Positions 41,925 to 54,350 of a stretch of 64,000 nt of DNA are shown one piece after another. A program made the position numbers and the translations under genes. The DNA lies in contig JAPFBL010000168.1 in assembly GCA_026182355.1 (NCBI GenBank), positions 261,501-325,500 on the forward strand, in the 5' to 3' direction. The notes beneath the pieces were generated by a model that saw only the letters and a program-made list of their open reading frames with translations, was not told the origin of the DNA and searched no databases. Positions within the stretch are counted from its first letter, which is position 1. The number at the start of each line of letters is the position of its first letter. The stretch comes from Hermatobates lingyangjiaoensis (taxonomy: Eukaryota > Arthropoda > Insecta > Hemiptera > Hermatobatidae).

Positions 41925-42180
41925 AATATGTTAGAACTGTCGATGTTTTAAATTCTAAAGCATGTTATATATGCTATGTTAACACAAAACTTTACAAGTT
42001 AAAATTGTTAATATTTTAAATGACAAAGCATGTATTATACATGCTATGTATGATACACAGACCTTTCGATATCTTAGAATCGTCGAACTGTCGTTATCTT
42101 AAGTCATGTTATGTTATGTAAGGACTGTCGTTATCTTAAGCTATGTTATGTTAGAACTGTCGATATCTTAAATGAATTTG
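41925..42180 (+). repeat. degenerate tandem repeat
   Basis: Five or so imperfect units built on 'ttagaactgtcg', '(t)atcttaa' and 'catgttat'. The period varies from about 45 to 100 bp. Confidence 0.65.
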
Positions 42181-43554
42181 ATAGAAATCTATTCATATGA
42201 AAATTTATATAAATAATAGATCTATTCATATAAATCATAAACATTTAAACTATTCGTCTTTCCACAATGTTTTAACAATCCATTATTAAATTTTGTGCAT
42301 AATTATGTTAGAAATATTGTTCTTTTAAAGTCATTGTACTTGTAATATATAAAGCCGAATCAGGAAGTGTTGATTCCATTGTGTAACACCGACTTATCTA
42401 TTAGATTAGAAAATAGGAAAGATTCAAATACTAGCAATACAGATAATGATATCGTTGACAAACATGGCGTCATTCACAAGGTAGCCAGTAGACACTTCCT
42501 TCATGAATGGGTCTTACGAAATAGTACTCACCAACACTAGTAGACACTAGTCTATTAGTTTATTGCTAATTTTGGATTGTTTCATTTATATTTTTATTGA
42601 AACTGTATAAAAGCACTTTAAATACAATTATTTTAAATTAAGGAAACATTTGAACAAGAAAATTTTCGATTTTCAATTAGAAAAAGTAACCAACCAACAA
42701 CTTAATCTTTTGTGCCCTAATATAAACCATAATTAGCAGTTGCAGGCCATGGACCTACTTGTGCTCAACTAATTGTACTACTGTGAGTAACATGATGGTA
42801 AGTAAGATAAATGTTTTTAAAGGACCTTTTGGGTACGAAGTTCACCTTTTCTTGGTAGCCATCTAGTATTATAGATACTAGTCGGAGAGGATGAAAAGAC
42901 ATGACTCTCCAAGGTCTTCAGTGATATCCAAGAGTGCTAGACCTCAAAAGATTGTTATCTCGCCAAAAGATCAATTCTCCGGTTATCTAACTAATAAATT
43001 AAATTGAAAGTCTGCGACTGTAAGACCATAAGATCGCGAATACGACACCTACGCTTGTTTGAATAACCTACAATTTGACAATTTGAACTGGTCTTTCAAC
43101 TTACTGGAAAAGAGTAATTCAGCAATAGGGGGCTCTTGGTCTCCAACTGCTAATTACAAACAACATTAGTATATCAAGCGGAAATATTCGTTAGGAAGTG
43201 ATCAATTCTATCCACTGACGCTTAAAGTAAAAAAAAATTGTATTTGGAGTTGCTTGAAAAATTTATGGATATCAATCTATCATTGATAATATATCTTAAT
43301 TCGATACATTATTATCAAAAAATATATTAATAACGTAAAGAGCTGGGGACTAGAATATTCAAACTTTCAATATTCAATGGGTCTAACCTTATTAAACCGT
43401 GTTGATGTTAGGTTATATATCCTATGGTACTCTTGACCTGCTGTCAGCAGTTAGGCTAAGCTTTTTGTTATTCATTAAAAAGTTTATTATGTATTAATAA
43501 TAGTGTTTATTTAAATGAAATGTGTAGTATGCTAAAGAAAATGAAATTGAGATA
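42181..43554. other. unassigned sequence
   Basis: No supported gene or repeat recognised. Confidence 0.35.
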
Positions 43555-43562
43555 GTCTAGCC

Positions 43563-43970
43563 CAGGGGTGGGGAACCTTTCTTAGAGTAAGACCATTTTA
43601 GCACCGCCCACTTCCCCAAAAGGCCACCACGAATGAATAAGCAAATTCTCATATAATAGTTATATTGTAAAATCCTTGAATCTATCATTATATTACTCGA
43701 TCAATGCATCTAAAACTGTTTTGCATCTTTCAAAAGATTCAGCAGTGTCCTCACTGCCTTCGTTTACTACTTTTGTTAACTCAGGTAATGATTTTCTAAA
43801 AGATGAGACTTTTAAAGTATTGATAGATAAATAGTCTCCTTCCTAAATGTCAAAATTTTTTGTCTTTATTAACGGAATTGTAATTCTTTATATTTTTTTA
43901 AGCATTTTTCTCAACAAACCATAGAAGGCCGCATTTCATGGTTCAAAAGGCCGCAGTTTCCCCACGCCTG
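43563..43970. mobile_element. hAT MITE, 408 bp
   Basis: Begins CAGGGGTGGGGAACC; reverse complement of the end is CAGGCGTGGGGAAAC. Target duplication gtctagcc (43,555-43,562) and gactagcc (43,971-43,978). No transposase; it relies on a hAT transposase elsewhere. Confidence 0.85.
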
Positions 43971-43978
43971 GACTAGCC

Positions 43979-44462
43979 CAAGAGTGGGGAACCTTTCTTA
44001 GAGTAAGACCATTTTAGCACCGTCCACTTCCCTAAAAGTCCACAACAAAAGGATAAGTAAATTCTTATATAATAGTTGTATTTCAAAATCCTTGAATATA
44101 TCATTCTAGCACTCGATCAGTGCTTCTAAAACTGTTTCGAATCTTTCTAACTCTGTAATTTGTTAACTAACTAACTAACATTCATTAACTATTACATAAC
44201 TATAACTATTAACTATTACATAACATTAACATCTAACTTTCATTATCTTTGTTAACTCTGTAAAATCATTTTCTAAAAGCCTAGATTCATCAAGGAATGA
44301 TTTGTAAATATTCTTCTTCCTAAATTCCAGAATTTTTTTTTTATTACCAGAATTATGATTCTTTATATTTTGAAATAATTTTCTCAACATAACCGCAGAA
44401 GGCCGCACTTCATGATTCAAGAGGCCGCACACGGCCTTAAGCCTGCAGGTTCCTCACACAAG
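43979..44462. mobile_element. second hAT MITE of the same family, 484 bp
   Basis: Begins CAAGAGTGGGGAACC and shares 'tttcttagagtaagaccatt' with the first copy. It ends in ggttcctcacacaag. Flanks are gactagcc (43,971-43,978, shared with the first element) and gcctagcc (44,463-44,470). It contains a (CTAA)n-like stretch near 44,160-44,230. Confidence 0.8.
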
Positions 44463-44727
44463 GCCTAGCCCTTCTAGAAAGTTTTAGTGAGGTTATGAGT
44501 ATAATACATTTTGGCATCCTGCCAACCACTTAGCCTAGTCTACCCACCATTAGGCTACCACTTACTACTTACCAGTGTTGCCAATTTCCGGACTTTTCTG
44601 TTTCCTGACCTGCCTCGGTCTCTGTTAGTACGAGGTTTGAGGGTCGACTGTGACATACATAGAACGGTGACATTTGGTCAGGCTCCATTAAAAAGTTGAC
44701 TGACCTCTGCTACGGTAAATATCATTT

Positions 44728-44990
44728 TGCCACCTGTTGTTAAAATGTTCAAAAACTATCTAATCCGAAAAATTCAACACTTAATCCGACGTTTCGAAAA
44801 GTTCTATTTACATTATCACGTATTGAATAGAGAAGTAAAATGAGTGAGTTCCGCTCTTACTAGCTGAGATAAAACTCACTGATTTCACTTCTTTGCTCAG
44901 TCTTTGATAATGGAAATTTTCAAAACGCTGAATTAGCTGCTGAATTTTTCAGGCAAGATAATCCACAACAATTTTAGCAACAGGTGGTTG
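44728..44990. mobile_element. ~260-bp foldback element
   Basis: 'ccacctgttgttaaaatgtt' is mirrored by 'caacaattttagcaacaggt', and 'gagaagtaaaatgagtgagt' by 'actcactgatttcacttctt'. Arms are about 115 bp with a 20-bp centre and about 20% divergence. The structure recalls the PLE-type foldbacks, but no clear CTGANGA core remains. Confidence 0.7.
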
Positions 44991-45949
44991 CTTTGTAATT
45001 TTTGGTCTAAAAAAAAAGCGAGATGAATGTATTAAATCGAGTTGTATTCATAAAAACAAATCAATATCTAACAAAGTCTTGTTTAATTTTCTTGTTTTCT
45101 CAATAAATGTTGATAGATGCTACTTACTTAACAAAAAAAAAAAAAAAAAAGAAAAAAATGTTATTTATAATGAAATCCTACCGCTTAGAAATTGACAAAA
45201 AAGTTTTTAATTAAATTCCTAACATTAGGAAAAGATTCTCTATAAATGAATTGAAATACTGGGTAAAATTAATTTCCATTTCTAAAGAGTTCTTATAAGA
45301 AGTTTCAAGCTTAGCTTCGTCCTTTTTGAAAAGAAACAAAAAGCAAAAGCCCTCAAAGCAATCAATTGGCAATTTACTCATTCAAAGTAATTTTATTTTA
45401 TATACATTAAATCATTTTGTTTTGACGAGACAATTTTTTTTTCTTAAAAATGAATTAAAATATTTATAAGTTAATTTAAAAAAAAATAACATTAAAATTC
45501 AGATCAAAAAGATTAAATATGGTCAATTGCATGTACTATAATCAAATGTAGGATATAAAGCTGGTATCAATCTGACCGCATTTTAACAAAAATTATTAGT
45601 TACCAAGTTTTTTGGACATTCTTAATGAAAATGTCCAAATAATGAAACAAATTCAGAACAGCTGTTCTGAATGGTTAGAGATTAGTTTACCTTCAACTAT
45701 TATTATTTTTTTATTATTATCCTTTTATTTTTATCTTAAATTATTATTTTTACAACTTTATTCCAATCATCCTCTTCATTATTATTATTTAAGTATCTAT
45801 TATTTATATTCCTGGATTTTATTTTGTTTCAGACATTTTCCTCTTATTATCTTCATTATTATCTTTTAAGTTTTTATTATTTATATTTCCTAATTTTCTT
45901 CATTTTCACTTTCTATTTCTTAGCTTATTCTTAGTTCATTTCTCTTACG
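44991..45949. other. unassigned AT-rich sequence
   Basis: Homopolymer-rich (A18 near 45,133). The frame at 45,612-45,869 is a (TTATTA)n-like translation. Confidence 0.4.
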
Positions 45950-46145
45950 TCACTTGAACCGGGCACGCGTGTGACAACACTGTTGGTCTCCAACCGTCGC
46001 TTCACAAGTGCTCTTGGTGTCCCTTTCTCAACTCTCCTGATGACGGTTCAACCGAAAATTAGAGACATTAAGTGTGTTTGTTCCTTAGTTCTGTGTTTGT
46101 GATTCATCGTGAAACGAATATATATATATATATATATATATAAAC
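45950..46145 (+). mobile_element. PLE-type module, family 7 (GAAAATTA), then (TA)n
   Basis: GC-richer leader, then TCTC, CTGATGA, C, GGT-TCA-ACC, GAAAATTA, GAGA (46,033-46,065) and 'cattaagtgtg'. Stem I TCTC/GAGA is perfect over 4 bp; the post-GAA palindrome is AATT with A at the cleavage position. (TA)n at 46,120-46,141. Relatives: 51,535-51,780. Confidence 0.65.
46033..46065 (+). ncRNA. hammerhead-like ribozyme motif (family 7)
   Basis: TCTC/GAGA stem I, CTGATGA, extra C, short GGT/ACC stem II with a 3-nt loop, GAAA, palindrome AATT, A, stem I. Compact and with all core bases present. Confidence 0.42.
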
Positions 46146-46554
46146 ATATTACATATTATTGTTTAGTTTAACTTTTCACTTTACTACTACACAAAGTAAA
46201 ACTGTTTATTCATCTCTTCTTTTATGTGAACTAACTATGTGTAATAACCTCTTTGTAGCACTAAAGATATAAAAGTTTTTAATTTTATCTAATTATAATT
46301 TAATTCTGAAAGCTCTATTTGATACTAAATACAATTATCCCCATTCAATTTTAATACATTTGGGGACATATTTTTCATAATAAGAAATTTAAAAACTGCT
46401 GTTCTACAAAGGTATTTAGTTAAAAATTAAAAAAAATTCTTAATAGCAATATCTAAAGAACCGAACCAAACTGATATCAGTCCATTAACGATGGACCCAA
46501 AATTGTCTGCTGGAATTTCTGAAAATGAAGAAGGTTTTATTACGAATTTTTTTT
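46146..46554. other. unassigned AT-rich sequence
   Basis: Nothing recognised. Confidence 0.35.
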
Positions 46555-47310
46555 AAAAAAAATATAAGAACTAAATCAATATAACAATAGGAGATTTAGA
46601 AATTTTATTGATGATTTGAAGAATTTTTTTTAAATATAGCTGAATCAAATGTGAGCTACGCGTCCTCAATAATGTTTTATATAACAACATGGTCTGCCTT
46701 GAAATACTTGGGCTCATTACTTTCAACGCCCATATATCATCTTAGTTGTCACTTCCCTTCCTCTGTTCCAGTCTGCTCTTACAATCTTAAGACAACTCAT
46801 TCTTTTATACCTGCTATACTTGTCGGATTTGTTTATATTTATTTACACTGTTTACATTAACTTCAGAAATTTTTTTAACTAAATCAATTGAAATAAAAGG
46901 TTCAATGAAAAAATTTCAAATGATTTAATGACTTTCATATGAGTTGTAAGAAGAATAAAATTCTTATTTGTAAAAAAATGAACGACAAACAAACGTACAA
47001 TTCCAGATGATTTCCACGGTATGATGGATTTGTATACCAAAATGGTCTAACCAATCTATATATTGCATCTTTAAAACCAATATATAAAGACCAAATTAAA
47101 TATTAATATAAAGACCAATATATAAACCAATTTAAAGACCAAAACTTAAAAACAGATGTAGATTTTCTTTTGTTTATAAATCATATTATCTTTGGGTAAT
47201 ATTGAGGTATGAGGTAAATTCTTCAAGTTGTCATGAAGTCTGATATGTTTACTTATAACAACTTGCGTATAGGCCACTCCAGATTTTAAAAAATTTCGTT
47301 GATATAGATA
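46555..47310 (+). repeat. dispersed repeat R1, copy 1
   Basis: Shares 'tgtttacatt', 'taagaagaataaaattctta'-type sequence, 'tttccacggtatgatgg' and 'taggccactcca' with 55,100-55,450 in the same order. Strongly diverged; no coding motif seen, class unknown. Confidence 0.6.
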
Positions 47311-48069
47311 GTGTCATAGAAATAAATAGTGCGAATAAAGGTTGTATAAATTTGTAATTTTTTTCTAAAATCAAACTTGTATAAAATCTTTGAAGTTGAA
47401 TAATTTTCTATCAGTTTTTATATATTTTATTCGTTATAAAGTTATAAAGATTTATTGTTCTACACAATAAAAGAACAGCACGCATAATCGTTAATATTGC
47501 ACTCTTTGTAGATGGAAATATATAAAAAAAAGTTTATTTTTTTATAATTTATTAAGACTTCAATTTGTTGAACCCAAATGAATATTGTTAAATCCAATCA
47601 ACTTAGTTAATATGTAGTTCTATTTTTTAATTTGACACTTGATACCTTTATAGGGTGGAACTGGGTAGAAATTGATCACAAGGTAAAAAGTTTGAACATC
47701 TTTACAGGAATAGAGATAAATAAACATATATATGGCTCCGATTATGTTGGTACATATTAATGTGGCGTTTCATATCACTTTTTTGTTACCAATACAAAAA
47801 CTCAAGGTAGTCTTTATGCTTTGGTGAATACTAGTACCTTTTAGTAGAGGTATGGTACATATGTTTGAATACACTACCTTTGAGATCAAGTAGGTGCTGT
47901 ATTGAGCATAGCTTCTCTTGTATTCAGAATACAACTGGAGACTGAATATACGTCAAACAGATGCCAGCTGTAGGTCGTGCAGAAGGAATGCGCTTGACAT
48001 GCCCCTGGAGCTCTCTTGTATGCAGGCAGTCGTGAAAATCACAAAGGACCAACAACGAATATAGGGCTT
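47311..48069. other. unassigned sequence
   Basis: 'agggtggaactggg' at about 47,652 weakly resembles 54,180. No gene recognised. Confidence 0.35.
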
Positions 48070-48214
48070 TTAACCCATTATATCCCACTGTCCTCATTTC
48101 AGGACAGTCTATGATAAAACCACGAAATACTTTTTAAATGCCTGTATTTTGGATAGTTAAACAGATCTGCATCATTTACAAACATTCTAGTTTTTTTTAG
48201 AATCAACATTGATA
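48070..48214. mobile_element. solo piggyBac-like end with subterminal hairpin
   Basis: TTAACCCATTATATCCCA is followed by ACTGTCCT-catttc-AGGACAGT, a perfect 8-bp hairpin. piggyBac superfamily elements target TTAA and have CCC-starting TIRs. The other end is lost or lies at the adjoining TTAA (48,215). Confidence 0.55.
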
Positions 48215-48218
48215 TTAA

Positions 48219-48644
48219 CCCATTATATCCCAAGTTTTCGATTTTCCAAATTTCATGGAAATGTTTTCTCAGGTTCTTTAAATAGGAATTAATTATCATA
48301 TTTTTTTTATGCAATTTATTTGTTATGAGCATTTTATTTTATTTTTTATTTATTTTGACTTTATGAGCTTTACTTTTCGATAACCTCACTCTGCACAAGA
48401 ATAATAACGACTGTTAGACCATCAGAGCTTGGAATGTGTGATAGCTGTGCGTAAGTGCATAAGTCTGAACACGTTGCTAGTGTTGGCATGGATACCACTT
48501 GATTAATATTGTTTAAATATTAACAATATCTATAGCTCATAAAATCATAAATTTTATATTTACATCAACATGTTTTGTATTCCTATTTAAACAACCTGTG
48601 AAAAATTTGCATGAAATTTAGAAAATCAAAAACTCGGATAATAA
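48219..48644. mobile_element. piggyBac-like MITE between TTAA sites
   Basis: TTAA at 48,215-48,218 and 48,645-48,648. The left end cccattatatcccaagtttt cgattttcc... is mirrored on the right by '...gaaaatcaaaaactcgg', with homology extending about 70 bp ('cctatttaaa'). No transposase. The right tip is degraded. Confidence 0.65.
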
Positions 48645-48648
48645 TTAA

Positions 48649-49533
48649 TAATTAATAAATAACTTGTATAAATTAATAATAATAATAATATAATAACCGC
48701 AGCCATTAAGAGTAGCAAACGATTTAAACATATCAATTTCATTAGCTTTCTCTTAGCTTTTCCTTTGTTGTCTTCTACTTCATGAAATCAATTTATTGTT
48801 GAGTACCAGTTTCGGTAAAATAGCCGTAATTTATGTACAGAAGGATTTTTAAATAGTTTTGTGGTATAACTATAAGATAAAATATATTCAAAAAGAAAAA
48901 GTGTTCTTACAAATATGTTTTGTATTTAGTATATAGATTACAAGGTAAGCAGAATATAAACATCTATCGCCTTTCAAGTTTATATAAGTGGTGAAAATGT
49001 CGCTTATTTGTGATTCGGTTCTGTACATAAAATTTGACGTCACCCATTAAACTTGCTTTAACCGCCAATGTTGCTTCACTTCAGTGGTCTAACAACAACA
49101 GGATTATGCAAGAAGGCTTTGGCCATCTTTGATATCATCACTTCTTACTTAGTAACCTCACAGAACATTCTCGATTTCAAACTAACCTGTCTACAAGTAT
49201 CCGTAAAAAACAGGGCTTTCTAGAACATTCCAGAGTTAGTCAGATGCAATAATTACAGATCCAAGCAATAAAGAACAGCTGAGATGTTTCTGGTTTTTCT
49301 AATTATGGTGTCATAAATAGTTCGTTCAACACTTTATTTTCTTACTCATAAGAGTTAAATGTGAGATATAGCTTAATTTAATAAAGCTATAGCACCTCCT
49401 TTATAAAAAAAACTCAGTTAGGATTCCATTAAAATCACCCAGCGCTACGTTATACGTAAATTTCTCTAGAAAAACATACAACAGTATTATTATTACTATT
49501 ACTAAATTTTTTACTAAGTAGCTATAAAATATA
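48649..49533. other. unassigned sequence
   Basis: No supported gene or repeat. Confidence 0.35.
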
Positions 49534-49965
49534 AGGGCCAGAGTAGCCCAGTGGCAACGTGCTCGCCTCTGGTCTAGTAGATCCGGGGTTCAATACCCAC
49601 TCTAGCACTCGATTTATTCATGCAAGAGATGAAAAAATCCGATCACGTCGTCTCTCGGAGAGGACCTCTGGAGCCGTCGGGCTAGAGTCTGTACGCTGTC
49701 AGGTATTCGTTAAAGATCCCTACTCTAAATATATTTGAGTTAAGCAAAATTAAACAATTAATAGTAATAATATCGGCATACTTCGTATAACTGACGTACT
49801 AACCTAAGTAATGACTACTATTACAAACCTCAGTTGAACTAACCCATTAACAAAATTAAAGACTCCCAATGTAGAATGCTCATTGTGTTCTAATTACAAA
49901 GTGTCAATCTATGGCATATATGTGTTCTCTCTTAAGATGCCACTGCATTCTTAAATTTAAACCTA
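49534..49965 (+). mobile_element. tRNA-derived SINE, subfamily A, interrupted
   Basis: Good box A (GTAGCCCAGTGG) and box B (GGGTTCAATACCC) and SINE body up to 49,753, then about 97 bp of foreign sequence, then the SINE continues ('aaagactcccaatgtagaat'). The repeat caaaattaa at 49,745-49,753 and 49,851-49,859 marks the secondary insertion. Confidence 0.82.
49754..49850. mobile_element. small insertion within the SINE
   Basis: 97 bp bounded by the 9-bp direct repeat caaaattaa, with no visible TIR. It may be a short element or filler from repair. Confidence 0.5.
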
Positions 49966-50664
49966 AAACTGCATCCAAATTCTAAAAATTTAAATTATAA
50001 CTGCATCCGAACTTAACTTCAAAATATTATCACTAAGACAATTATTTATAATTTTACAGATTATTTATTCTTAAAATCTGTATTATGATAGCTTAATTAA
50101 TATTATTAAATATTTCTAGAACCCTTAATGATAATGTATAATGAAAAAGAATAAATCAAATCAAAGTCAGTAAGAGAGAAATACAGGACTGGATAGAAAA
50201 AGAAAATACTTCGAAGATTATTATCAGCCAGCTGGCAATGAGAATCCGGCGAAGATGGAATCAGTATTGAGATCTTTAGTAAATAACACCATTCAGCTTA
50301 ACTCGCAAATCAACATCGGACAATTCAATTTAATCAGGTTTGCCAACCACTAGTAATCGTTTAATTAATGTTAAACACATTGTCAACAATGATTTATATA
50401 TCAAAACTATATACATTTATAATCATCACTAATTGTCTTTTGTCAAATTGATTTATTCATTAAATTATTAAATTGACAAAAATGTCAGTAAGATTTTTGA
50501 TAGGTGAAATCTTCAACATATGTGAAATCACATTTAGTAATAGAGAACCTCTTTAACATTAGATTAACATTTAATCATATATTTCAAAAGTCAATGTTCT
50601 CCTATCTCGAACATATATATATATTCATCACTATTAGCGTTTAATTAGTTTAGCGTTCTTTTTC
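49966..50664. other. unassigned AT-rich sequence
   Basis: Nothing recognised. Confidence 0.35.
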
Positions 50665-50845
50665 AGGTTAAAATCTGCACTGTAGATAGACCCTCAACAG
50701 TGTAGGTCGACACTCAACAGTGCAGATATTAACCTGAAGTAACGAAACGCGTTGGTAGTTTCATATTAAACTTTTTTTTTTGTGTGGAGACGTAATTCTT
50801 GAATTCCCTCGATATGAGTAACTACCAAACAAGTAATGTGTTAAT
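50665..50845 (+). mobile_element. PLE-type module, family 5, with a leader hairpin
   Basis: A hairpin with aggttaaaatctgcactgt and acagtgcagatattaacct arms (50,665-50,736) precedes CTGAAGTAACGAAACGCGTT, then 'gtgtggagac' and 'atgagtaactacc'. The core is reduced to CTGAAG; GAAACGCGTTG is intact. Confidence 0.55.
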
Positions 50846-51534
50846 TATAAATGAGCCAAAAGACAAAGGCATGTGTCATTTATGGCATAAAATCATATTT
50901 CCATAAGTCTTGAGTTAGATGAAATGATATAGCTCTGAGCCGATGTCATAAAGCTGAACTAAAAAGGAAGGGTGGATAGAAATAATCGTGAAGGGGAATA
51001 AAAAGATTTAAGATTGAGCATATGAAAAGCAGCAGGACAGGCGAAAAGCATAAGGTTTCACGACCAACAGAATTGCAAAAGGACGGAACACAGGGGGGGG
51101 GGGGGCGGAGGGAGGGGGTTGTAAAAGGTTTTATAGGGTTGCAACATCTTTCACATGTTCAACGATTTATGTTCGATAGAATTTAGTTGGGGGTCTTATA
51201 AAAGACGGTTCTCCGAGTGTGCAGACTTAGCCCGGTAATTGGTAACATGACATTCGCCGACTTACAAGGGCAATAATTCTGCAAGACGTTCACTGTTTCT
51301 AGTCCTCCTTCCTTCCTTAAGTAGAAAGCAGCACATCTGCCTCTCTTCTAACTGAAGAAAACGAAATTATCTCTGCATTTATTAGCATTTCACGGAACAT
51401 CTCTTCAATTCTTGTTCTTGTATTCATAACTCGATTTTTACCCATATTTATAGAAAATTTTCACGCTGACTTGTTTTTCCCTATTGAAAAACTCATCATT
51501 TAGGAAGCATTAGCACCTCTAAATCTATAAATAG
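50846..51534. other. unassigned sequence with G13 run
   Basis: G13 at 51,093-51,105 in a purine-rich block. No gene recognised. Confidence 0.4.
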
Positions 51535-51780
51535 ATAAAAAACAAAAACAAAGGAAAAAAACACGCTTACAGCCTTTAATTTTCGGTTTCAACTATCATC
51601 AGGAGAGATAAGAGATGTAAACCAAGGACACTAGTGTAGTCCTCAACCATCTCTGCACCAGTGCACTTGGTTTCTTCTCTTATCCCTCCTGATGACGGTT
51701 CAAACCAAAAATTAGAGACTGTAAGTGTGTGTTTTCCATTTATTTTTGTTTCTTTAATTATTTTAAACTTTGTTTATGCG
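51535..51780. mobile_element. foldback pair of family-7 modules
   Basis: Minus core 51,571-51,609 (CTGATGA, decayed stem, CGAAAATTAA) and plus core 51,687-51,717 (CTGATGA, CGGTTCAAACC, AAAAATTA, GAGACTGTAAGTG). Both arms share 'aaccaaggacact' or its complement. In the plus arm the G of GAAA is lost; GTAAGTG follows. Confidence 0.6.
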
Positions 51781-52638
51781 TTCCGTATCGTTTTTTCATC
51801 GTAAAAATCTGAAAATACATATTTACAAAAGCTGACAATATAAACATAAAAATACATAATAGAACCGTTCAACAATATTATTACTAAAAAGATAAGTACC
51901 TATGTTACAACAATACAAATATTAAAATATATGTCAAAACAAACTAAGAACAATGAATTTATAAAGTTTAATGTATTACTGACACTCTGTTGAAAATTCC
52001 AACATGCACACTTTAAAGTAAGAACCCTAAAGCTCAGTGTTGACGATAATGAACACAATTCTAACTCGTACTCTACTTAAGCTGTTACTTTGTTAGAATT
52101 TTTTATTAGGTCTTTAAACTTTTTAAAAAATCTTAATATTTATTCGATTCATCTCAACTGGTAATAAACTTTTTAAAATGCACAAAAAAAAGGCAAACTG
52201 GTTAATCTAAAAAAAAATTATTTTATTTAGATTATTTCATTTGGATGATAGCAAATTATAAGCCAAAAAAAATTTAATCAAGCAAAAAATATACTTTAAT
52301 TGTTGATTAACTTTTTTTTAAAAAAAAACGTTCTGAATAAATAATATTTTATCATAATTCTAAAAAGTTTTTACCTTTTTTCACGGAAATTTAATAATTA
52401 ACTAAGTAAAAATATGGATTAAGGATTTTAAAGAGAAAATTGATAATTCAAAAGTTTTAAAGGAACCTTTTCTGCGGGTGACTGCCAAGGCCGAACTGAT
52501 ATAAAGAAGAAAAAAAGAACGAAAACATTTTGAGCTTTTTCTTGAAGATTATTAAATGCAAAACTTTTGTACCTACTCCAAATAAAGTTTTTTTTTTTTT
52601 GACTGAATTTTTAACTGTGCGGTGTTTCAGTGAAGCTA
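51781..52638. other. unassigned AT-rich sequence
   Basis: Nothing recognised. Confidence 0.35.
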
Positions 52639-53220
52639 TCTATCCATGGAAATAATATAAAGGTTTTGTCTGTACATTGCTTACAAACTTACTCATTTCT
52701 TTACAAACTGAATACATCTTTAGATAAATGTCTATATGTTCGTCCAAAAATTTTTCACAAGCAAAATCCGCCACTATAAGCCATAGCGAGCATAACTTTG
52801 ACAGTATATTTGTGTATGTCTAACTCAAAAGCTAACATTTGAAGGAATCGACAATTCAGTAGAAGCAAATTTATGAACTTTTAAACTGTGTTTGACTAGC
52901 TACACAGGTATATAAGTATATAAAATTATTTTTAGGTGCTTGATATTCTAGCAAGTAGGTATTGTTAGATGATTTTTAATTTTGTTTGCGTTTATCATAA
53001 TTTTCTCTTTTTTTAAAAAAAGTGAGTTCTACCTACCCACGTACGTACCCGTACCCGTATAAGAAGTATGCCTAGAATAGCATCAAATTTGAGATCAGTA
53101 TCTAAAGCTGAAAAACGTAAAATATACTCTAGATCTAATGACAGTTATGGACTGTACTAATAATGTACTATTCTATAATTTCTAATAATATTTTGGAATA
53201 TCACGTATCATCTCTGAATA
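52639..53220 (+). mobile_element. Helitron-like repeat R2, copy 1 (5' part)
   Basis: Starts A|TCTATCCATGG with 'aaaggttttgtctgtacatt', consistent with a Helitron-type 5' end. It continues through 'gtatgtctaactcaaaagct' and 'ctgtgtttgactagctacac' to a short frame MPRIASNLRSVSKAEKRKIY then SRSND (53,070 on). The paralogue at 57,540-58,450 aligns throughout. I infer a 5' UTR and protein start; the family assignment is tentative. Confidence 0.55.
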
Positions 53221-53780
53221 GAAAATGTCCAGACAGGTTAAATAAGCTATTAGTAAGTAAAAGGGAAGACAGGTTCTGATAATTTGTTTTAGAGTCTTTG
53301 CTTTTATGGCAAAAGCAACCATACTTCTCTTATATAAAACCACAGATGCAAGTGGTTTAGCGAGCAAAGCAGTGGATAGCAGTTGCACGTAGTTTTTATT
53401 TTACGTGACCATTCTACTATACATGAAACAACATTAACCATCACTAACTGAAAATCATAATTTTGAAATATGAATAACAAATTGTTATTATTTAGATTAT
53501 TTACTCATGCGAATACTATAACATATATACATATAGACAACTGATTTTAATGAGTTGTCTGTATATACTCTTTAATATATGCAAATTTTATATTATATAA
53601 TTATAATATTTGGATAAAATTCAATGTTGCATATAAACATATAATATTATATTAAAAAAATATAATTAAATTTAATTATTAATGATCATTTATTAAATAA
53701 ACATTAATATTACATTATTTAATATATCTTTATATTATGTAACAACCTTTTTACATTATTATATAATCTTCTTTCCAGTG
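53221..53780. other. unassigned AT-rich sequence
   Basis: Very AT-rich; nothing recognised. Confidence 0.35.
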
Positions 53781-53786
53781 AAGCTA

Positions 53787-53890
53787 TCTATCTATGCAAA
53801 TGATAGAAAGATTTTGTCTGTACATGCTTACAAACTTATTCATCTCAAATTATCTTTACGTTTTATACATTAGAGAAACCGAATCCATCC
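53787..53890 (+). mobile_element. Helitron-like repeat R2, copy 2 (5' tip)
   Basis: 'gaagctatctatctatgcaa' and 'gattttgtctgtacatgctt', then 'acattagagaaaccgaatcc' also found at 57,585. Truncated after about 100 bp. Confidence 0.55.
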
Positions 53891-54350
53891 TTGATGGATA
53901 TAATGCATGATAGATTATATTATCTATCTATTATGCATTGTATCTATTGGATATAATGCAATTAAAAATTGCATTTTTAATGAAATTTTGCAAAAAAATA
54001 TATAGCATGTAATAAAGTTTATTTGTTACATTCACGAGGCAAACAAGTTAAATATTTGCCATAACCCTTCATAATCTATATACACTTTTTAAGGCAGAAA
54101 ATAATACATGAAATAATAGATGAAAATAAGAGCAAGGGAAGGTATTAACAGTAATATTAAATGTCCACTGTTGGTTGTAAGGTGGAATTGATTGCGAAAT
54201 AGGGCATACTGAGGTACCTCTACTAGCCTCTACTAATCAATAAGAATCACAGCAGAGACCTATACAAACAGCCAGAGTATTTATGTTACCACTGTCCCTT
54301 TCTATCTTGTTTGTTTTGCTTCAACATTCAGGTTGCTTGTATGTAAATTT
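53891..54350. other. unassigned sequence
   Basis: Nothing recognised. Confidence 0.35.
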
